Origin: Deltaproteobacteria bacterium
GTDB lineage: Bacteria; Desulfobacterota; Desulfobaccia; Desulfobaccales; 0-14-0-80-60-11
Direction of reading: 5' to 3'
Length of the DNA stretch: 58,910 nt
Assembly (NCBI GenBank): GCA_003599195.1
Contig: QZIZ01000145.1
Coordinates: 1-58,910, forward strand
This document shows, piece after piece, positions 1-7,654 of this stretch. A program made the position numbers and the translations under genes. Position 1 is the first letter of the stretch. Every line of letters begins with the position of its first letter. The notes beneath the pieces were generated by a model. The model saw nothing but the letters and a program-made list of their open reading frames with translations. It searched no databases and had not been told where the DNA came from.

Positions 1-2
1 AG

Positions 3-734
3 GTGAAGCAGGCCTACCGCGACCTGGTGTACGTCTGGCACCCGGACCGTTTCGTGCAAAATACCCGGCTGCAGCAGAAGGCCGAAGCCATGCTCAAGGA
101 GATCAACGCGGCCTACGAAACGATTCTGGCCAATCCCCAAGGGGCTGCCGCTCCGGCTGCGAATAATACGGGGACTGCCGCCAACCCTTCTCCCGGAGAC
201 GGCCGTCACCGCAGTTCCCGGGGCCGGGCCAGAACCGGCCACCGGCAGGCCATCCTGGCCCTGAAGAAGCTGCTCCGCCAAAATCCCCAAGACCCCGAGG
301 CCTATTACAACTTGGGGATGACCTATCTCCATCTGGGCAGAAACCGGGAAGCTTTGGATTCCCTGCAAAAAGCGGCCGGCCTGGACCCCCGGTCGGCATC
401 GGTCCACCTGGGGCGGGGGGTGGCCTTGAGCCGCCTGGGCCGCGACCTCCAGGCCGTGGACGCCTTCCGTCTGGCCCTGGGCCTGAATCCGGAAGACCCC
501 CTCTCCTGCCTGAACCTGGGGATCGCCTACCGCCGCCTGGGGCGGCACCGCCGGGGCATGCAGGCCATTATCCAGGCCATCCGCCTGAAGCCGGACTACC
601 CCGAGGCCCATTATGAACTGGGTCTGGCCAACCTGTCCCTGAAAAACCGGGCCATGGCCCTGGAAGAGTACAAGATTCTCATGAAATTGGACATGAAGCT
701 GGCCCAGAAGCTTTTTGGGCAGATTTATAAATAA
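3..734 (+). CDS. DnaJ-domain / TPR protein, 5' end cut by window edge
   Basis: The N-terminus is the second half of a J domain: YRDLVYVWHPDRF carries the HPD tripeptide that stimulates Hsp70 ATPase, and KEINAAYETI is the typical last J-domain helix. A low-complexity Ala/Pro/Arg linker (about residues 45-80) follows, then four or so tetratricopeptide repeats ('PEAYYNLGMTYLHLGR', 'PEDPLSCLNLGIAYRRLGR', 'PEAHYELGLANLSLKN'). The first codon in the window is GTG and the reading frame continues to the edge. A J domain normally has another 15-20 residues before this point, so the true start lies upstream. Likely a cytoplasmic co-chaperone or scaffold; partner unknown. The stop at 732-734 is followed directly by word-repeat DNA. 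Confidence 0.85.
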   Translation: MKQAYRDLVYVWHPDRFVQNTRLQQKAEAMLKEINAAYETILANPQGAAAPAANNTGTAANPSPGDGRHRSSRGRARTGHRQAILALKKLLRQNPQDPEAYYNLGMTYLHLGRNREALDSLQKAAGLDPRSASVHLGRGVALSRLGRDLQAVDAFRLALGLNPEDPLSCLNLGIAYRRLGRHRRGMQAIIQAIRLKPDYPEAHYELGLANLSLKNRAMALEEYKILMKLDMKLAQKLFGQIYK

Positions 735-954
735 AACGGTTCAAAGTTCAAGGTTTAAGTTCAAAGTTATTAAGCTGGCAGCTTTCAGCCTTCAGCTTTC
801 AGCTAAAGAAAATTAGAGTCAAAAGATTCGTGGATGTTTAGCCAGTTTTTTTGGCATTCGTTGATTTAGGTTTCTTTATTTTTAACCGATAGCTGACAGC
901 TGACGGCTTTACCAACCTTGAACCTTGAACCTTGAACTTTGAACTCTCGAAAAC
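735..954. repeat. Nested inverted-repeat element A(B(loop)B')A', copy 1
   Basis: No gene. The outer left arm (739-770) is a run of GTTCAAA/GTTCAAG-like words; the outer right arm (about 912-948) is their complement (CCTTGAA/CTTTGAA). Inside them are a second left arm (774-808, AGCTTTCAGC-type words) and right arm (891-911, AGCTGACAGC-type words). The roughly 80-nt AT-rich loop (about 805-888) begins AAAGAAAATTAG and ends near TTAGGTTTCTTTATTT. The same nested order and a homologous loop occur inverted at 38352-38557. The arms are imperfect at base level, but word content and order are conserved. Confidence 0.85.
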
Positions 955-2055
955 ATGGCCCATAACCCCAAAACCCAAGATAATCTCTTAGAGTTTATCC
1001 GCTTAGTTAAATGGAACTGCCGGCTGGCCAGCGCCGGGGGGGCTTACCATTACTCCCTGTGCGGCCTGCTGCTGCGGCTGCGCCAGCTTTACAAGTGGGA
1101 GCACGGCATGCAGCCCTGGCAGGAGCCTGACCCCGACGCGGTGCTCGCCTGGGTGGCGGAGCAGGAGAAGGTCTGGGAGTCCCTGGAAGACGCGCCCTGG
1201 CAGCCCCTGGTCTGGGACGGCGTAGATTTCGAACCCCAGGACGTGGACGGGGTTAACGCGGCCCTTCTGCCTCTGGGTCTGGCCTACGGCGCTGGTTTGA
1301 GCCGGGGCTTGAAACCCACGTTTTTCCTGGGGGAGTTGGCCGAACTGCGCCGCGATGGGGAGCTGACCATCCTCATCCTGGGCCGCGAACTGGCCCGGGA
1401 CCTGGACGGCACTCCGGCCCTGTGCCAGGGGACCCTGATTTACGCCCGGCATGAGGCCATGGGTTTTTACGTCTGGGACCGCCTGGCGGACCCGGTGCAG
1501 CAGAACAACGAGTTTTTAAAAATCGCCCTGGCCGGACACGGTTTGAAGCTCAAGGGTTTGCTCCGGGACCCGGGGGCCCATGAACCGCAATTCCGTGCGT
1601 TGTTGGCTGCCGAACTGGAAGCGGCCATTCATCACGAAATCGGGGAGGCCCGGGAACCGTCTTTGCGCCAGGCCCTGCCCCTGGTCCTGGCCTCCTTCCC
1701 CCAGACCCGGGTGGAACATTGGGCCCGGGGCCTGAAAGACGCCTTGGCGGAAGTGAACGAATGCGGAAGGCTGTCCTATCTCATCACCAACCGCAATCTC
1801 CCTTCCCTGGCCCTGATGCTGGCCTGGCGTCCGGGGCTTTATAACCTGCTGATGCCGGAACTGGAGCCTGCGTGCCGCCGGGTGGCGGCTGAAGGCGACT
1901 GGGAGGCCCTGGAAGAGGCCCGGCAGCAAATCCTCGCCCGGCTGCGCCGCACCGCCGCAGGCCTGACGGAGCTGATGGCCGCCGGGGAGGCCGCCGCGGC
2001 CCCCGCAACCCTGAAAGAAATCGAGCAGCAATACCTGGCCCCATTGGGACTGTAA
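955..2055 (+). CDS. Uncharacterised conserved protein, 366 aa
   Basis: Soluble-looking protein with no signal peptide or membrane segment. The N-terminus (FIRLVKWNCRLASAGG, then YSLCGLLLRLRQLYKWE, about residues 13-50) and the middle (LILGRELARDLDGTPALCQG and the following YARHEAMGFYVWDRL) look conserved-family-like. From memory they resemble a hypothetical family seen in Syntrophobacter-type bacteria; I cannot confirm this. The C-terminal 120 residues are helical and rich in Ala/Glu/Leu. The first ATG (955) lies just after a word-repeat arm and has no obvious Shine-Dalgarno. Codon use matches the neighbours. No catalytic motif was recognised and no function is proposed. Confidence 0.75.
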   Translation: MAHNPKTQDNLLEFIRLVKWNCRLASAGGAYHYSLCGLLLRLRQLYKWEHGMQPWQEPDPDAVLAWVAEQEKVWESLEDAPWQPLVWDGVDFEPQDVDGVNAALLPLGLAYGAGLSRGLKPTFFLGELAELRRDGELTILILGRELARDLDGTPALCQGTLIYARHEAMGFYVWDRLADPVQQNNEFLKIALAGHGLKLKGLLRDPGAHEPQFRALLAAELEAAIHHEIGEAREPSLRQALPLVLASFPQTRVEHWARGLKDALAEVNECGRLSYLITNRNLPSLALMLAWRPGLYNLLMPELEPACRRVAAEGDWEALEEARQQILARLRRTAAGLTELMAAGEAAAAPATLKEIEQQYLAPLGL

Positions 2056-2057
2056 TA

Positions 2058-2268
2058 CAGTTTTCCGTTTTCTGTTTTCCGTAAAACTATATCAACAACC
2101 TCCAAATCCTTAACACTTCACACTTCGTTTGCTTTTTGGCGCTCTCCCGGCTATAATTATTTAATTACATTGGAAATCAAAGGCTTGGGGCGAAGGTTTA
2201 GGAGTCCGCGGCCACTATCGGCAATATCCCGCTTTTACGGAAAACGGAAAACAGAAAACGGAAAACAG
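2058..2268. repeat. Inverted word repeat E (GGAAAACG words) bracketing the guaA promoter
   Basis: The left arm (2058-2086) is a run of TTTTCCG/TTTTCTG words. The right arm (2233-2268) is the complementary run of CGGAAAA/CAGAAAA words and ends 6 nt before the guaA start codon. The 146-bp space between them contains a good sigma-70 promoter. Transcripts from that promoter would include the right arm but not the left, so the full hairpin would form only in DNA or in read-through RNA. Confidence 0.85.
2129..2157 (+). promoter_or_regulatory. Predicted sigma-70 promoter of guaA
   Basis: TTGCTT at 2129-2134, a 17-nt spacer, and a perfect TATAAT at 2152-2157. The expected start of transcription is near 2164, giving a leader of about 110 nt. 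No purine-riboswitch core was recognised in that leader. Confidence 0.65.
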
Positions 2269-2274
2269 TAACCC

Positions 2275-3822
2275 ATGCTAGATCCCCATCAGGAAAAGGT
2301 CCTCATCCTCGATTTCGGTTCCCAGTACACCCAGCTCATTGCCCGGCGGGTGCGGGAACTCAAGGTTTACTGCGAAATCCATCCATATATCATGACGCTT
2401 AAAGAGGTCAGGGAATTTGCGCCCCAGGCCATCATCCTTTCGGGCGGCCCCCGGAGCGTCTACGACCGGGACGCGCCCAGCGTGGACCCGGAGCTCTTCA
2501 GCCTCGGCGTGCCCATTCTCGGCATCTGCTACGGCATCCAGCTTCTGAACCACCTGTTGGGCGGGGAGGTGGCCCCCGCGGTCTCCCGGGAATACGGGCC
2601 TAAGATTTTCTCCATTACCGACTTCAGTGACATTTTCCAGGGCCTGGAGCCGGAGGAGAACGTTTGGATGAGCCACGGGGACCGGGTGGAGAGGCTGGCC
2701 CCGGGCTTCGAGATCATCGGCTTCAGCGACGCCTGCCCGGTGGGCGCGGTCCGGGACCGGGAGCGCAAAATCTACGGGGTGCAGTTCCACCCCGAGGTGA
2801 AGCACACCCCCAAGGGCAAGATCATACTGGGAAATTTTCTTTTTAAAATCTGCGGCCTGAAACCGTTGTGGACCATGCGTTCCTTCATCGAGGCCGCGAC
2901 CCAGGCTATACGGGAGCAGGTGGGCAACGACCGGGTCATCTGCGCCCTCTCCGGCGGGGTGGATTCCTCGGTGACCGCGGTGCTCATGCACCGGGCCATC
3001 GGCGATAAGCTGACCTGCATCTTCGTGAACAACGGCCTGCTGCGCAAGGGCGAGGCCGAAGAAGTGGCCCACTTATTCAGGAAGCACCACCACCTGAACC
3101 TGGTGTACGTGGACGCCGCCAACGAGTTCTTGGAAGTCCTCAAAGGCGTGACCGACCCGGAGGAGAAGCGCCGGCGCATCGGCCACGAATTCATCCGCAT
3201 CTTCGCGGCGGAGGCCAAAAAGATCGGCGGGGTCAAGTACCTGGCCCAAGGGACTTTGTACCCGGACGTGATTGAAAGCGTGTCGTTCAAAGGCCCGTCG
3301 GCCACCATCAAGACCCACCACAACGTGGGGGGCCTGCCCGCGGTGATGCCCTTGAAGTTGCTCGAGCCGCTGCGGGAGCTGTTTAAAGACGAGGTGCGGG
3401 AGGTAGGCACGGAAATGGGCCTGCCCGACAGCCTCATCTGGCGGCACCCATTCCCCGGGCCGGGGCTGGCCATCCGCATCCTGGGGGAGGTTTCCCAGGA
3501 GAAGTTGGATATCCTGCGGGAGGCGGACGCCATCGTCCAGGAAGAGATGCTGGCCGCGGGCGTCTACCGCCAGATATGGCAGGGCTTTGCGGTGCTGCTG
3601 CCGGTGCGCACCGTGGGCGTCATGGGCGACGAACGCACCTATGATTACGTCATAGCGCTCCGCATCGTCGACTCCGTGGACGCCATGACTGCTGACTGGA
3701 GCCGCCTGCCCCACGATTTCCTGGCGAACCTGGCCAACAGGATTATCAATGAAGTGAAACGGGTGAACCGGGTGGTGCTGGATATTTCGTCGAAGCCGCC
3801 GAGTACTATCGAATGGGAGTAG
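2275..3822 (+). CDS. guaA: GMP synthase (glutamine-hydrolysing)
   Basis: Converts XMP, ATP and glutamine to GMP in the cytoplasm, the last step of de novo guanine nucleotide synthesis. The 515-aa length is typical for the two-domain bacterial enzyme. The class I glutamine amidotransferase domain (about 8-200) shows the nucleophile C85 in GICYGIQ and the His-Glu pair H172/E174 in QFHPEV. The ATP-pyrophosphatase domain follows with its P-loop SGGVDSS at about 226-232. The dimerisation domain ends in the hallmark PPSTIEWE. The start ATG lies 6 nt after a word-repeat arm and lacks a clear Shine-Dalgarno, but family alignment at [20 protein letters not shown] supports it. Confidence 0.98.
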   Translation: MLDPHQEKVLILDFGSQYTQLIARRVRELKVYCEIHPYIMTLKEVREFAPQAIILSGGPRSVYDRDAPSVDPELFSLGVPILGICYGIQLLNHLLGGEVAPAVSREYGPKIFSITDFSDIFQGLEPEENVWMSHGDRVERLAPGFEIIGFSDACPVGAVRDRERKIYGVQFHPEVKHTPKGKIILGNFLFKICGLKPLWTMRSFIEAATQAIREQVGNDRVICALSGGVDSSVTAVLMHRAIGDKLTCIFVNNGLLRKGEAEEVAHLFRKHHHLNLVYVDAANEFLEVLKGVTDPEEKRRRIGHEFIRIFAAEAKKIGGVKYLAQGTLYPDVIESVSFKGPSATIKTHHNVGGLPAVMPLKLLEPLRELFKDEVREVGTEMGLPDSLIWRHPFPGPGLAIRILGEVSQEKLDILREADAIVQEEMLAAGVYRQIWQGFAVLLPVRTVGVMGDERTYDYVIALRIVDSVDAMTADWSRLPHDFLANLANRIINEVKRVNRVVLDISSKPPSTIEWE

Positions 3823-3872
3823 AAGCTGTCAGCTTTAGGATTTAGCCATGGATAGTAATAAAAAGGGATAAT

Positions 3873-4343
3873 ATGAAGCAGGTCTCAGTCGGAATTGCCC
3901 TTGCTAATATTCCTGGCTCAGTTGACACTGAGCAGGTTTTTTCTTTTATAGAATCTCAAACTGGTGACTTTGAAACATACAAACGCGCGCTGCCACCTCC
4001 TCGTAGTATAAGTGTATATGCTGCGGCAATTGATTATATGCTGTTACTTACCATCGCAGGATCAGCAGCTTCTATAGCATCTATTTTGTGGCAGGTTTAT
4101 GAGAAGTTTATTGAACCAAAAAAAAGTAAAAATGATAATGCTGGAATTGTTGTTATAATTAGAAAAGATAATGGTGAGAGCAATCAATTTTGGATTGGAA
4201 ATACAGAGAAGTCAAAAGAAATTTTCATTCAAATTTTCTCACATGAGGTTGAACAAATAAGGAATTCTGAACTTCCTGGAGAATCAACATCGCAAACAAA
4301 TGATAAACTAAAAATTGAATCACTTTGGATACGAAGAAAATAA
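3873..4343 (+). CDS. Small AT-rich protein with one central hydrophobic helix, possibly conflict-system related
   Basis: 156 aa with base composition clearly more AT-rich than the flanking guaA and holB, suggesting recent transfer. A purine-rich AAAGGGA lies just before the ATG. The N-terminal about 45 residues are soluble. One hydrophobic helix (about 52-74, DYMLLLTIAGSAASIASILW) is followed by a basic segment and a small beta/alpha unit (GIVVIIRKDNG, then TEKSKEIFIQIF). The order (soluble strand region, Gly/Ala-rich hydrophobic helix, short alpha/beta tail) reminds me of effector-associated constant components (EACC1) of bacterial conflict systems. That is a topology-level guess. No effector gene is adjacent. 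It ends 24 nt before holB. Confidence 0.6.
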   Translation: MKQVSVGIALANIPGSVDTEQVFSFIESQTGDFETYKRALPPPRSISVYAAAIDYMLLLTIAGSAASIASILWQVYEKFIEPKKSKNDNAGIVVIIRKDNGESNQFWIGNTEKSKEIFIQIFSHEVEQIRNSELPGESTSQTNDKLKIESLWIRRK

Positions 4344-4367
4344 ATTACCTAACATACTATCAATAAG

Positions 4368-5444
4368 ATGGCCATCAACAAGAAAGACCAGGAAAAAACA
4401 TCCCCACCCGCTCCGCCGCCGGGGCCGATGTTTTTCCGCGACATTCTGGGGCAAGACCGAATCCTGGGCCACCTGCGCGCCGCCTGGAACGCAGGGCGGT
4501 TGGCCCATGCCTATCTGTTCATCGGCCCTGAGGGCGTGGGGAAGGCTTCGGTGGCCCGGGCGCTGGCTGCGGCGTTGAACTGCGCCCGGCCTGCTGACGG
4601 CTGGGACGCGTGCGGGGAGTGCCCTTCCTGCAAGCGGATGGCTGCGGCCACCCATGCGGATTTTCGCGTGATCGTTCCCACTTCCGAAGGCCGGCAGCCC
4701 CAGATCAAGATCGAGCAGATCAGGGAATTCCGCCGCCTTACCGCGTATCCCCCCATGGAAGGGGGCTGGCGGGTGGTGTTGATCAAGCCCGGGGAGGCCA
4801 TGAATCCCGCGGCGGCCAACGCCCTGCTGAAGACTTTGGAAGAACCCCCGGAGCGAAACCTGGTGATCATCGCCGCAGGCAGCGACGCCGATCTCTTCCC
4901 CACCATCGTTTCCCGCTGCCAGAAGCTGGCCTTCACGCCGCTTCCCACCGCGGTGGTGGTCCGGGAACTCCGGGAGCGGAAGGGTTTGAGCGAGAAGGGC
5001 GCAGTATTTCTCACTGCCTTAAGCGGCGGCTCCCTGGGCCGGGCTTTGACCCTGGACCCCGGGGAGATGGCCCAGCATCGCCGCCAGGTGTTGGACGATC
5101 TTGCCAAATTGGCCGGGGGGTCGGCGACAGCAGTCCTGGATTGGTCCCGGCGGTTGGCCAAGAACAACCAGGAATTGAATTTTTTCGTATTGCTGGCGCA
5201 GATGTGGTACCGGGATTTGCTGCTCCTTAATGCCGGTGCGCCCGCCCGTTTATTGTCCCATCAGGACTGCCTGGCGGAAATGGAACAGGAAAGGGCATGC
5301 CGCGGCCCCAAGGCCTGGTTGGCCGCTTTTACGGCCCTGGCCGCGGCCCACCGCCAGTTGCAAGCCAATCTCAACGCGCAGCTGACCCTGGATATTCTGG
5401 GTTTCCGCCTGCAACGCCAGGGGTATGGTTATGAATCTCGCTAA
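4368..5444 (+). CDS. holB: DNA polymerase III delta-prime subunit
   Basis: Clamp-loader subunit of the replicative polymerase. AAA+ fold with the Walker A-type loop GPEGVGKAS (53-61) and a zinc-binding cysteine cluster (C72, C82, C85, C88) typical of gamma/tau and delta-prime. LLKTLEEPPERN and the arginine-finger/sensor SRCQ motif are present, with a C-terminal helical collar domain. At 358 aa it is of normal size. The first 20 residues (KKDQEKTSPPAPPPGP) are variable; ATG 4428 (MFFRDILGQD) is an alternative start. Its 3' end overlaps ricT by 20 bp. The holB-ricT pair is also adjacent in Bacillus-type genomes. Confidence 0.92.
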   Translation: MAINKKDQEKTSPPAPPPGPMFFRDILGQDRILGHLRAAWNAGRLAHAYLFIGPEGVGKASVARALAAALNCARPADGWDACGECPSCKRMAAATHADFRVIVPTSEGRQPQIKIEQIREFRRLTAYPPMEGGWRVVLIKPGEAMNPAAANALLKTLEEPPERNLVIIAAGSDADLFPTIVSRCQKLAFTPLPTAVVVRELRERKGLSEKGAVFLTALSGGSLGRALTLDPGEMAQHRRQVLDDLAKLAGGSATAVLDWSRRLAKNNQELNFFVLLAQMWYRDLLLLNAGAPARLLSHQDCLAEMEQERACRGPKAWLAAFTALAAAHRQLQANLNAQLTLDILGFRLQRQGYGYESR

Positions 5445-6234
5445 AGTCTGCCTGGGACCGGGACGGCACTGCTGCCTGGTGGACCTGGGGACACACGAAC
5501 TGAAGTTGGAAGACCGGGTAGTGGTCCAACGGGACGACGGCCTGGGGCTGGGCCGGGTGACAGCCATTTTCCGGGACGTGGAATCTACCCTGATCCCCGG
5601 CAACCTCAAACCCCTGGTGCGGCCGGCGACACCCGAGGACCTGGCCCAGGCCGAGAGAAACCGCGAGGTGGAAGAAAGGGCCTACCGCTTCTGCCAGGAG
5701 CGCATCGAGGTCCGGCAGTTGCCCATCTACCTGGTGCGGGTGGAAGCGCTCTTCGACACCAGCAAAGTCGTGTTTTTCTTCACCGCGCCGGGGCGGGTGG
5801 ATTTCCGGGACCTGGTCAAGGATCTGGTGCAGGAGTTCCGCACCCGCATCGAGTTGCGCCAGATCGGGGTGCGCCACCGGGCCAAGATGGTGGGGGGCTT
5901 GGGGATTTGCGGCCGGGCCTTGTGCTGCGCCTCCTTTCTCCACGACTTTGAGCCGGTGTCCGTGCGCATGGCCAAGGAACAGCAGCTCAGCCTCAATCCC
6001 AGCAAGATTTCCGGCATTTGCGGCCGCCTCATGTGCTGCCTGACCTATGAATACTCCACTTACCAGGAAATCCGGAGGCACCTGCCCCGGTTGGGACGAC
6101 GCGTCAAATTGCCGGAGGGGGAAGGCAAAGTCATCCGCTATAACCTGATCCGCCAGACCGCGACTTTGGAGATGGAAGAGGGGGGGGAATTGGAGGTGCC
6201 GTTGGCGGATTTGCCGGGGAATGAGAATAAGTAG
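5425..6234 (+). CDS. ricT: PSP1-domain protein RicT/YaaT-like
   Basis: 269 aa, matching the PSP1/RicT (YaaT) family throughout. Known Bacillus homologues form an Fe-S-containing complex with RicA and RicF that affects RNA processing and development. Two paralogous cysteine clusters are visible: GICGRALCC (about 161-168) and GICGRLMCC (about 198-205). These agree with Fe-S ligation. The start ATG overlaps the last codons of holB, implying translational coupling. Nothing suggests sporulation in this window, so the protein probably serves a general role here. It is followed by AGCTTTCAGC-type word repeats. Confidence 0.88.
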   Translation: MVMNLAKVCLGPGRHCCLVDLGTHELKLEDRVVVQRDDGLGLGRVTAIFRDVESTLIPGNLKPLVRPATPEDLAQAERNREVEERAYRFCQERIEVRQLPIYLVRVEALFDTSKVVFFFTAPGRVDFRDLVKDLVQEFRTRIELRQIGVRHRAKMVGGLGICGRALCCASFLHDFEPVSVRMAKEQQLSLNPSKISGICGRLMCCLTYEYSTYQEIRRHLPRLGRRVKLPEGEGKVIRYNLIRQTATLEMEEGGELEVPLADLPGNENK

Positions 6235-6235
6235 C

Positions 6236-6350
6236 TGACAGCTTCAGCTTAAAGAAGAAGCGAGCAGAGAGTAGCTTTCAGCAGTCAGCGGTCAGCTTTC
6301 AGCTTAAAGAAGAAGCCGCTAACAGTCAGCTTTTCCGCGTTCAGCTTGAA
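6236..6350. repeat. Left arm of B-word inverted repeat flanking the IVS-protein gene
   Basis: Runs of AGCTTTCAGC/GTCAGCTT words with the unit AGCTTAAAGAAGAAGC occurring twice (from about 6246 and 6301). Bases 6286-6304 are complementary to 6737-6755 on the other side of the gene (AGCTGAAAGCTGATCGCTG) with a single G.U-type difference. Confidence 0.8.
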
Positions 6351-6352
6351 AG

Positions 6353-6712
6353 ATGAAAGACTTTAGGAAACAAAAGGTTTGGCAGAAGAGCCACCGTTTG
6401 ATCCTGGATTTATACCAGGCTACTGCTGGTTTTCCTAAAGAAGAACTCTACGGTTTGACCTCCCAGATTCGGCGGGCGGGTTATTCTATTCCTGCCAATA
6501 TTGCCGAAGGATGCGGTCGGGATGGGGAAGCGGAATTAGCCAGGTTTTTCCAGATTCCCATGGGATCAGCGAGTGAACTGCAATATCACTTGCTTCTCGC
6601 CCAAGATCTCGGATTCCTAAATGAAACAGAATACACACAGCTCAATAATCAGACTACCGAAGTTAAGCAGATGCTCACGTCATTCATCAAAAAACTGAAA
6701 GCTGCCCGCTGA
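6353..6712 (+). CDS. Four-helix-bundle protein of the 23S rRNA intervening-sequence (IVS) family
   Basis: 119 aa, the usual size of the family. Family hallmarks are visible: DFRKQKVWQKSHRLILDLYQ at the start, the central FPKEELYGLTSQIRRAGYSIPANIAEG, and the closing SASELQYHLLLAQDLGFL. In spirochaetes and other bacteria such ORFs occur inside stem-loop insertions in 23S rRNA genes; the structure is a pentameric four-helix bundle and the function is unsettled. Here no rRNA is nearby, yet the gene sits between two inverted-repeat arms. The last codons (LKAAR, then TGA TAG) lie in the right arm itself. An Avd-like accessory role is another possibility, but no diversity-generating reverse transcriptase is present. 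Confidence 0.9.
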   Translation: MKDFRKQKVWQKSHRLILDLYQATAGFPKEELYGLTSQIRRAGYSIPANIAEGCGRDGEAELARFFQIPMGSASELQYHLLLAQDLGFLNETEYTQLNNQTTEVKQMLTSFIKKLKAAR

Positions 6713-6779
6713 TAGCTGAAAGCTTTCTTTTAAAAAAGCTGAAAGCTGATCGCTGAAAGCTGACAGCTTCTTCGCTGGC
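6693..6779. repeat. Right arm of B-word inverted repeat, overlapping the IVS gene 3' end
   Basis: Tandem GCTGAAAGCTGAT/GCTGACAGC words, complementary to the left arm at 6236-6350. The arm begins inside the coding region, so it supplies the last residues and the stop codons of the IVS gene. Confidence 0.8.
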
Positions 6780-6800
6780 AGCATCCCTTGGGGCCCCCTC

Positions 6801-7484
6801 ATGGACCAGGTGGACAAGGCTTTAGAAGCCCTCAAATTTCACATCAAAAAAGAAATAGTGGACAACTATTTCGCGGACCGGGTCTATCTGGAGGAGGAGA
6901 CAACCCTGCTCCAGGAGGAAACCGAGTCCTACCGCCGGGACCGGGAACTGGCTGGCCGCCGTTTTTTGGCTTTTTACCAGGCCCTGGGGTCGGATGCAGC
7001 TATTGAGTCGGTGATGCATCTGCTGGGCCTGAAAGAGCGCCCCTTTTACCGGCAATTCCAGGAGCTCTCGGAGCCGCTGCGCCGGGAACTGCTGCGCTCG
7101 TTTCCCAGCCGGGGCTGGACCGCAGCCCGGCGCCGCCGCAATCTGGTCTTTGATATTTATGAGCAGCTGCAGCAGGAGACCGGGAAGCTCCGGGAACAAT
7201 ACCAGAAGATCGAGATCCACGTCCGGCTCCTCAATGAAGACATAGACAAGTTCAACCTCTCCTACGACTTCGGGCTCATTGCCGCGCAGATGGAGGCCAT
7301 CGAAGGCCGCCAGGAGGTCATCTCCGGGGCTTTGTTTTCCGGAGAGCGGGAGGAACTCTCCACCCGCATGCGCTTTAAGCGCCGTAAACTAGGCCCCGAA
7401 GAGCTGCCGGAACTTCCGGCCCTGCCGCCTTTAAAGGAGATCAAGGGGCGGCTGAAGGAGATTTTGGGCAGGTTTGGCTTTTGA
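6801..7484 (+). CDS. Uncharacterised coiled-coil protein, 227 aa
   Basis: Highly charged, helical protein without signal peptide or membrane segment. The N-terminal region (about 1-60) and a central stretch (about 115-150, YEQLQQETGKLREQYQKIEI) have heptad-like spacing of hydrophobic residues, predicting coiled coils. The C-terminus is Pro/Leu-rich and then basic (LKEIKGRLKEILGRFGF). Codon use matches the host. The ATG follows the right repeat arm by 20 nt; a weak purine stretch is the only ribosome-binding candidate. No enzyme motif was recognised. Confidence 0.7.
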   Translation: MDQVDKALEALKFHIKKEIVDNYFADRVYLEEETTLLQEETESYRRDRELAGRRFLAFYQALGSDAAIESVMHLLGLKERPFYRQFQELSEPLRRELLRSFPSRGWTAARRRRNLVFDIYEQLQQETGKLREQYQKIEIHVRLLNEDIDKFNLSYDFGLIAAQMEAIEGRQEVISGALFSGEREELSTRMRFKRRKLGPEELPELPALPPLKEIKGRLKEILGRFGF

Positions 7485-7640
7485 GTTGCGGGTTGCGGGT
7501 TGCGAGTTAAAGCTATCTTGTTTTTCTTGGGGAAAAGTGGGGGGCGGGGTGAGAGGGAGTAAAGCCGCGGCATACCCCGGTCTTTACTGGCCGCTGACCA
7601 CTGGCCACCGACAACTTTTTGAAGGCAGAGGATGAGGAGA
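7484..7640. repeat. Word repeats D (GTTGCGG) and H (CCACTGGCC), single arms
   Basis: Immediately after the preceding stop there are three GTTGCGG/GTTGCGA words (7484-7513). A run of GGCCGCTGACCACTGGCC-type words lies at about 7590-7615. Neither has a complementary arm nearby, so these look like half-elements. Confidence 0.6.
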
Positions 7641-7654
7641 ACAGTTATTAACCG

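Noticed and set aside
739-948. CRISPR array
   Set aside because: Words are 6-9 bp, irregular and arranged as inverted arms; no constant 24-40 bp repeats with unique spacers and no cas genes.
6353-6712. Avd subunit of a diversity-generating retroelement
   Set aside because: Same fold family, but there is no reverse transcriptase, template repeat or variable repeat nearby.
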